A DNA stretch of 64,000 nt. Source: Phylloscopus collybita. Taxonomy: Eukaryota; Chordata; Aves; Passeriformes; Phylloscopidae. Shown piece after piece: positions 59,601 through 64,000 of the stretch (position 1 is its first letter; every line of letters begins with the position of its first letter). The DNA lies in NCBI GenBank assembly GCA_027886175.1, contig JAJNNQ010000023.1:6372501-6436500 (forward strand), in the 5' to 3' direction. The notes below the pieces were generated by a model. That model did no database searches. It was given only the letters and a program-made list of their open reading frames with translations, and was not told the origin of the DNA. Made by a program: the position numbers and the translations under genes.

Positions 59601-62600
59601 GAGCACGAGCTGGTGGATGAGGATGTCTGGGCAGGGCTGGAGGGGCTTCCCTTTGCTGAAACCAGGAGGAAGCGAGATGTGTGAGTTTTCCAGAGCTCCC
59701 ACTTGCACCCAGTGCCCTGGTGCTGAAGCTGGAGCTGATCACTTTACTTCCTCTCTTTTTTTGTTGTTGTTTTTTTCCTCTCTTGTTTTTAAAGAGTGTG
59801 AAATGTCACATGTTGAGGGAGGGTGTTTGGGGTGTTTGGGCACAGCCACCCTGGTGGCCCAGAGGTCACTGAGTGTAGCCCAGCTGGGCACTGTGTGACC
59901 CCTCAAGCACAAAGCCCCAGTTCTGCCAGACAGGGAGCAGGTGGGAGCTAAAGCTGCTCGTGTTGTGTGCAGCCTGAGCAAGACCTGGAGCCTCTTTTCC
60001 CTGGGTGCTTGTGCTCAGTGGTTTGACTCTGCTCTGCCACCCCTGGGCCCTGGGGACTCCCACTGATGCTCAGCTGCAGTGACAAAAGCACAGGGATGAG
60101 GAGGAGACTCCTCTGTGGGCCTTTTGTTCCTTGGAATCCTGAAGGTTTTGTCTCCCCTCCAGAGTGACCCTGCTGGAACGAATGAGAGAAAAGAAGTACT
60201 TGATGCAATTTGATGTGACTCTGGTCAAGTCCTGGCTCTGCCTGCTGCCCCTGGAGAGCCTGGCTGAGTTCATAAGAGACTTCTCCAGTGACCTGTTAGT
60301 TACTCTTCAAGGTGTTTCCTACAGACTGGAGAACGTTGACCTCTCGAGGGGTCGCTCTGAGGTTTGTCTGCTGGCAGCTTTACCCAGCTCTGAGATGAAG
60401 GCTCCAACTGGGCTCCTGGGTGTCTTTTGGCAGGACTGACCATGGCTGGCAGCAGGTCACAGCACAAAGCAAACCTAGCTAAAAGCAAAAAATGTTGCTC
60501 TGCAGTCAGAGACTCCTCAGGGGGAGAGTTGGGGGTGTATCTGCAGCAAAAAGTGGTGTTGGCATTGATGAGGGGAGGGTGTTCTCAGCTGGGTTTGCTC
60601 TTGGTTGGTGATGGCAAATGTTTGAGTCCTCAGATGTGGACCTGAAACTGTTTTTTCACAGAGGAGGGTTGGACAAGGGGCTGCTGGTTTGGGAGAGTCT
60701 CCTGCTGTTGTGAAAACTCTTGTATTGGTGTAAGGACAATTAATGATCGATTTGAATTAAATAATTTAATCAATTAATAATAGATTTGAAGCCCCCAAAT
60801 TGTAGGAAGTCCAGGTTGTATTTGTGCATGTAAAAGCTACACAAACAGGTCCTGGCTCTGACATCCAGTAAATAAGTTCTGCTCTTTTATGGTGTGTTTA
60901 TAAAAACGTTGGGGAAAATGCAAAGGAATAGTGAGTTCCCTTTTCCTCAGCTAATCACAAATCAGTCTGTAAAATTTCTTCCACGGTTTCATATTTTTGT
61001 GTTTCCATTCTCAGGTGGTAGAGAAGCTTCTGAACACAGTGCTGTGTGCCTTGGATGAGCCCTCAGCCAGGTCAGTGCAGTGCTCCTTTGTGAAGGCATT
61101 GTCTGCATCTGCACCAGGGTCCTGCCTCTGTGCCTGGAAACCTCTGTGAAGGAAAGGACCTTGGAGCTCTATCCCAGTTTTTAAAACCATCTGAGGGAGG
61201 CAGCTGCCACACAGTGTTGAGTTTGGTGGGGCTGTGTCGAGCTGCTAGGGTCTGCAGAGAAGAGTAGAGAGGCTGGGTTGTTGTGGAGTCATTTATTGCA
61301 TGGCTGGATCAGTCTCCTGAGGGCAGAGTTACAGTTTGTGCTGTTGGGGAAGATGAAAAAGGAAAGCCTTATAAATATGACTGCTTAGGATTTGAGAATA
61401 TGAAACCTATAAGTGAAATAGAATTGAAAGCAAGTTTTGATGTCTAAAGCCTCTGTTCCTGGACAACTGGAAAACAATAGTGTGGCTGGCTGAAGGTAAT
61501 CCCCTTTGGATTAAACAATGCCCTTCTCCTCACCAAAAGTCCAAGAGTCAGAGCAGACCCCCTAGCTTGGCAGGAGGGGTCCAAAGAGTCGTTTTTAGGG
61601 TTTGAAATATAACACAGCATGGTCATGTAATGATTCTTATAGGCTGTATGTCAATGCTATAGGATCTGTATCTTGCACTAGATTGGTTGGTGTCAGTGAG
61701 AATGTTCAGTATAGAAAAAGATTTAATGTATTGTAATGGGAACTTTGCTCTCTTTCTTCTCTTCAGCTCCACTCTTACTTCTTTTCAGCTCCTCTCTTGC
61801 TCTCTTCTCTCTCTCTCCGGGCTCTGCTCCGAGCTGCAGCTGGCAGCTCCCAGCAGGGCCCCTTCCCCCAGGCCCTGTGCAGTAAACCCCTGCTCCAGGA
61901 GCAGCCTTGGCTCCAGAGATCTCCCATCACTGTCCGGCCCCATTCCTACATGTGCCACTCTGCAGAAACCCTTCTAGCTCAGAGTCCCCCAGCAGCCTCT
62001 TTTGCATTCTCAAAACAGTGCATTTTTATTCTTTTTTTACCCAATCAGCCACAAACACCATTTTTCTGCTGGCTTCTTGGGCCCAGCCGGGCCTAACGTT
62101 GCTGTAGGAGCGTGGTTGTAATTTCTTACACAAATTTTGTGTACAGAGTCCTGTCTGCTCCATCTAGGAATGCCAGCAAGGCCACATTATGTTTTCATTA
62201 TGTCTAAGGCTAAGTTAACTCTACTACTGAACTTTAAACTAGGCTTTAGGGCTTTTCTTACTAATACAGGCTCTTTATTTGCTTAAGGCACTTAAAATAT
62301 TCTCTACTTATTTGAAACTAAACTTACATTTCTACCTCACGTCTCCGTGGATTTATGTATTTTCGTTTCTCTGAAGGTTTTAATTCAGCCCTCACATTTC
62401 TGAGTACTTCTGACCTGTGTGAATGGGGCCCAGGGGGATTTGCATCCCAACAGGGTTTTTACTGTGTTTGTAGTTTTTCATTTTTCCTCGGAGCAGGAAA
62501 TTAATTCTCCCTCTGTGTTGCTGCCCTGCAGGGCTCTGGGAGCTCCTTCTTGGCAGTGCTGCTTGTCCTGCTGCCTCAGGCTGCACGAGAGGCTCTGCAA

Positions 62601-63896
62601 GGCCACCAGGAGAGTGGAGTGGTTCCTGATCCCTGCCGCTGCTGCCACCCTGATTGCCAAGGTTGCCCAACTTCAGCCCCCAGCAGTGAGTACCAAGCAA
62701 CTCTTGGCTTGTTGCAAGCAGGGTACCCAGAAATGTCACAGGTGTGATACAACAGACTGGGCTGAGATCAGGTTTGAATAACTTCACACTCTAAGCAAGA
62801 CTGTGGTAGTTCCAGAGATTTGTGGAACCACCTCATGAGTTTGGTTCTCATTGAAAATAAGGTCAGGTGCTCAGGTTTGCTGTGATAAACTTTGGTTTAA
62901 GCTTGGATTTGTTTCCCCTTAAACATTTGTTGTCTTTACTTCCTGGAACAAGCTTAAGCACAAGCTGCCTGTAAGCACTGCACTCTTCCAGCCTCTCTCT
63001 GCTCTTTCTTCAAGCAGTGCTGGGTCTGTTGCTGGGCATTTGTGTGTTCTGGACGTGTTTGTGCCTTCTCTTCAGAAATACAGATTCCAGTCAGTTGTCT
63101 GTTGCTGTCCTGCTTGAACTGTGTGTGTTGTTTTGTCTCCCCCGGTGCGTGGGGCAGGTTGCAGGAGACGCTGTGCAGGGAGCTGCAGTGGCAGAGCTGC
63201 TCAGTAGAGCTCTGAGGGACACTCGAGCCTGGTTCAGAAACGCTTTGAAGCAGAAGATGCTGGAGGAGCACCTGGAACACGTCACCTTCTCCTCCTACTC
63301 TGAGCTTCGGGTTTGTCATCTCCTAATAATGGCAGTAAAATGGGGTTTTACTGTAGCTCAGCCAGGATCTTGGGTCTGCTGGCTCTCTGCTGGGCTCTGC
63401 AGCTGTGGCTGGGTAAGGGATGGGATGGGGATGGGCAGTGTTTGAAATGCTGCTGGGCTGAGGAGCAAAGGGCTGGAATTGGTGCTCACCTCAGTTCTGC
63501 TCTTCCTTGGCTGTTCCTGAAGGCATTGCTGGGGTGAGGAGCTGCCCCTTGTTGGCGTTGTCTTGCTCCCAGTAGGTCCCACTGCTTCCAGCAGGCAAAG
63601 CTCAGAGCAGCCCCTGCCAGTCTGGGTTTAAAAGCTGCCTTTTGCAGCTCTGGGAGTGTTCCTTTTCCTCAGGATGGAAACATCTGGAAGGGCTGCGGAC
63701 TGTCTGAGGCGTGTGGGGCATCTCTTCTACGTTGTTCTGTTAATTTCCTTCTCTGTTAAATCTCAGCACTCAGTGGTTTGGGTTTGTTTGCTTGCAGGCC
63801 TGGAATAAGTTTCTGAATATCAGCTTTCCAGATCAGCAGTTCACCCAGATGTGGAGGAACACTTTACTTGCAGACCTGAAGAGAAGAATCCAGCAG
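53610..63896 (+). CDS. RNF213: RNF213, N-terminal exons (partial gene)
   Basis: RNF213 is a giant AAA+ ATPase and RING/RZ-type E3 ligase, linked in humans to moyamoya disease and to antimicrobial and lipid-droplet functions. Only the N-terminal arm is in the window, about 915 residues; the AAA+ and E3 parts lie beyond the right edge. Exons: about 53610-53918 (first part uncertain), 54376-54999, 55568-55749, 56322-56480, 56726-56919, 57093-57373, 57957-58216, 59492-59680, 60163-60361, 61015-61070, 62532-62685, 63158-63310, 63798-63896. From 54,376 on they join in frame. A low-complexity Pro/Ser/Glu/Lys region (KRKKSKAKKSTSTSGE onward) matches the human basic patch. Then comes the conserved segment GVTVYFHAILSKDFKLNPET, VFIRAQ, ICELNCTR, LDKYIPYKYW, YEFIYK and VNRCLVIKK. 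Further on are KIAANVMLESIFSILGTW and NLCQRCIERGVDQWVW. No initiator could be fixed; the first in-frame ATG in the downstream frame is at 53,718. Confidence 0.93.
58300..58430 (-). mobile_element. Old CR1-like fragment in RNF213 intron
   Basis: A short stretch with 'ggaggtctcagttccagcct' then 'cctgtttgaagcagggct' resembles the reverse complement of a diverged CR1 3' region. Confidence 0.45.
58560..59080. other. Possible interspersed repeat in RNF213 intron
   Basis: AT-rich intron sequence that may be a diverged LTR, ending in a tandem array. The assignment is weak, and no internal coding or termini were found. Confidence 0.25.
59018..59077 (+). repeat. 16-18-bp tandem ATGCATTTAAATCA array
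   Basis: Four copies of a unit centred on ATGCATTTAAAT, differing at one or two positions. Confidence 0.85.
61260..62370. mobile_element. LTR-retrotransposon-like block in RNF213 intron
   Basis: About 1.1 kb between exons ending at 61,070 and starting at 62,532. The first part (about 61,260-61,990) has 'ctagattggttggtgtcag', a long pyrimidine tract and a GC-rich tail, and resembles passerine ERVL-type LTRs. The second part (61,990-62,370) looks like another LTR fragment. Termini and orientation are not fixed, and no retroviral genes were seen. Confidence 0.4.
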
Positions 63897-64000
63897 GTGG
63901 GGGATTCTCCAGGCAGTCTTGGCTGGTGGTGCAGAGCAGAGGGAGTGACTTGTGCTGTGCTTGGAGCAGGAGCACGTGGAGACAGGGTGGCTTTGGTCAT

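Overview
The window is vertebrate nuclear DNA and almost certainly from a bird. It carries several 3'-end fragments of the avian CR1 LINE family, compact introns, GC-rich short minisatellites, and a block of genes whose order matches human 17q25.3. The content indicates a bird, possibly a passerine, but the species cannot be read from sequence alone.

Layout from left to right: positions 1-12,112 are intron of TBC1D16 (minus strand) with no exon I can recognise. The first two coding exons of TBC1D16 lie at 12,113-14,045, and its 5' intron runs up to a CpG island at about 19.6-20.35 kb. That island is a divergent promoter shared with CCDC40 (plus strand, 18 coding exons, 20,268-31,008). GAA starts only 383 bp after the CCDC40 stop (plus, 19 coding exons, 31,391-37,094). 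SGSH converges on it from the other strand (minus, 8 coding exons, 42,042-38,690). SLC26A11 diverges from SGSH, with 196 bp between the two start codons (plus, about 15 coding exons, 42,239 to about 48 kb). The N-terminal part of RNF213 fills the rest (promoter and CpG island at about 50.1-51.3 kb, coding exons from about 53.6 kb) and runs off the right edge.

All splice junctions listed were placed by eye, using GT/AG ends, reading-frame continuity and agreement with the known human proteins. Every coding chain except the first RNF213 exon joins in frame. The genes fall into themes. CCDC40 is a ciliary axoneme ruler with an X-box-like site next to its start codon. GAA, SGSH and SLC26A11 belong to lysosomal glycogen, heparan-sulfate and sulfate handling, and the SGSH/SLC26A11 promoter contains an M-box-like E-box. 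RNF213 is an interferon-linked giant ATPase/E3 with two IRF-type half-sites near its inferred first exon. TBC1D16 is a Rab GAP.

The main oddities are: (i) a 67-bp tandem duplication in the last CCDC40 exon that shifts the frame and bypasses an apparent ancestral stop; (ii) no EIF4A3 or CARD14 between GAA and SGSH, where only about 1.6 kb, largely LTR-like, remains; (iii) a solo LTR with near-perfect 6-bp target duplications in a very short SGSH intron; (iv) a minisatellite in SGSH that appears to have grown out of a 5' splice site; (v) a candidate LTR-derived terminal exon for SLC26A11; (vi) a frame conflict, or a tiny intron, in the first recognisable RNF213 coding exon. I found no new multi-gene system; the novelty lies in gene-structure changes and promoter architecture.
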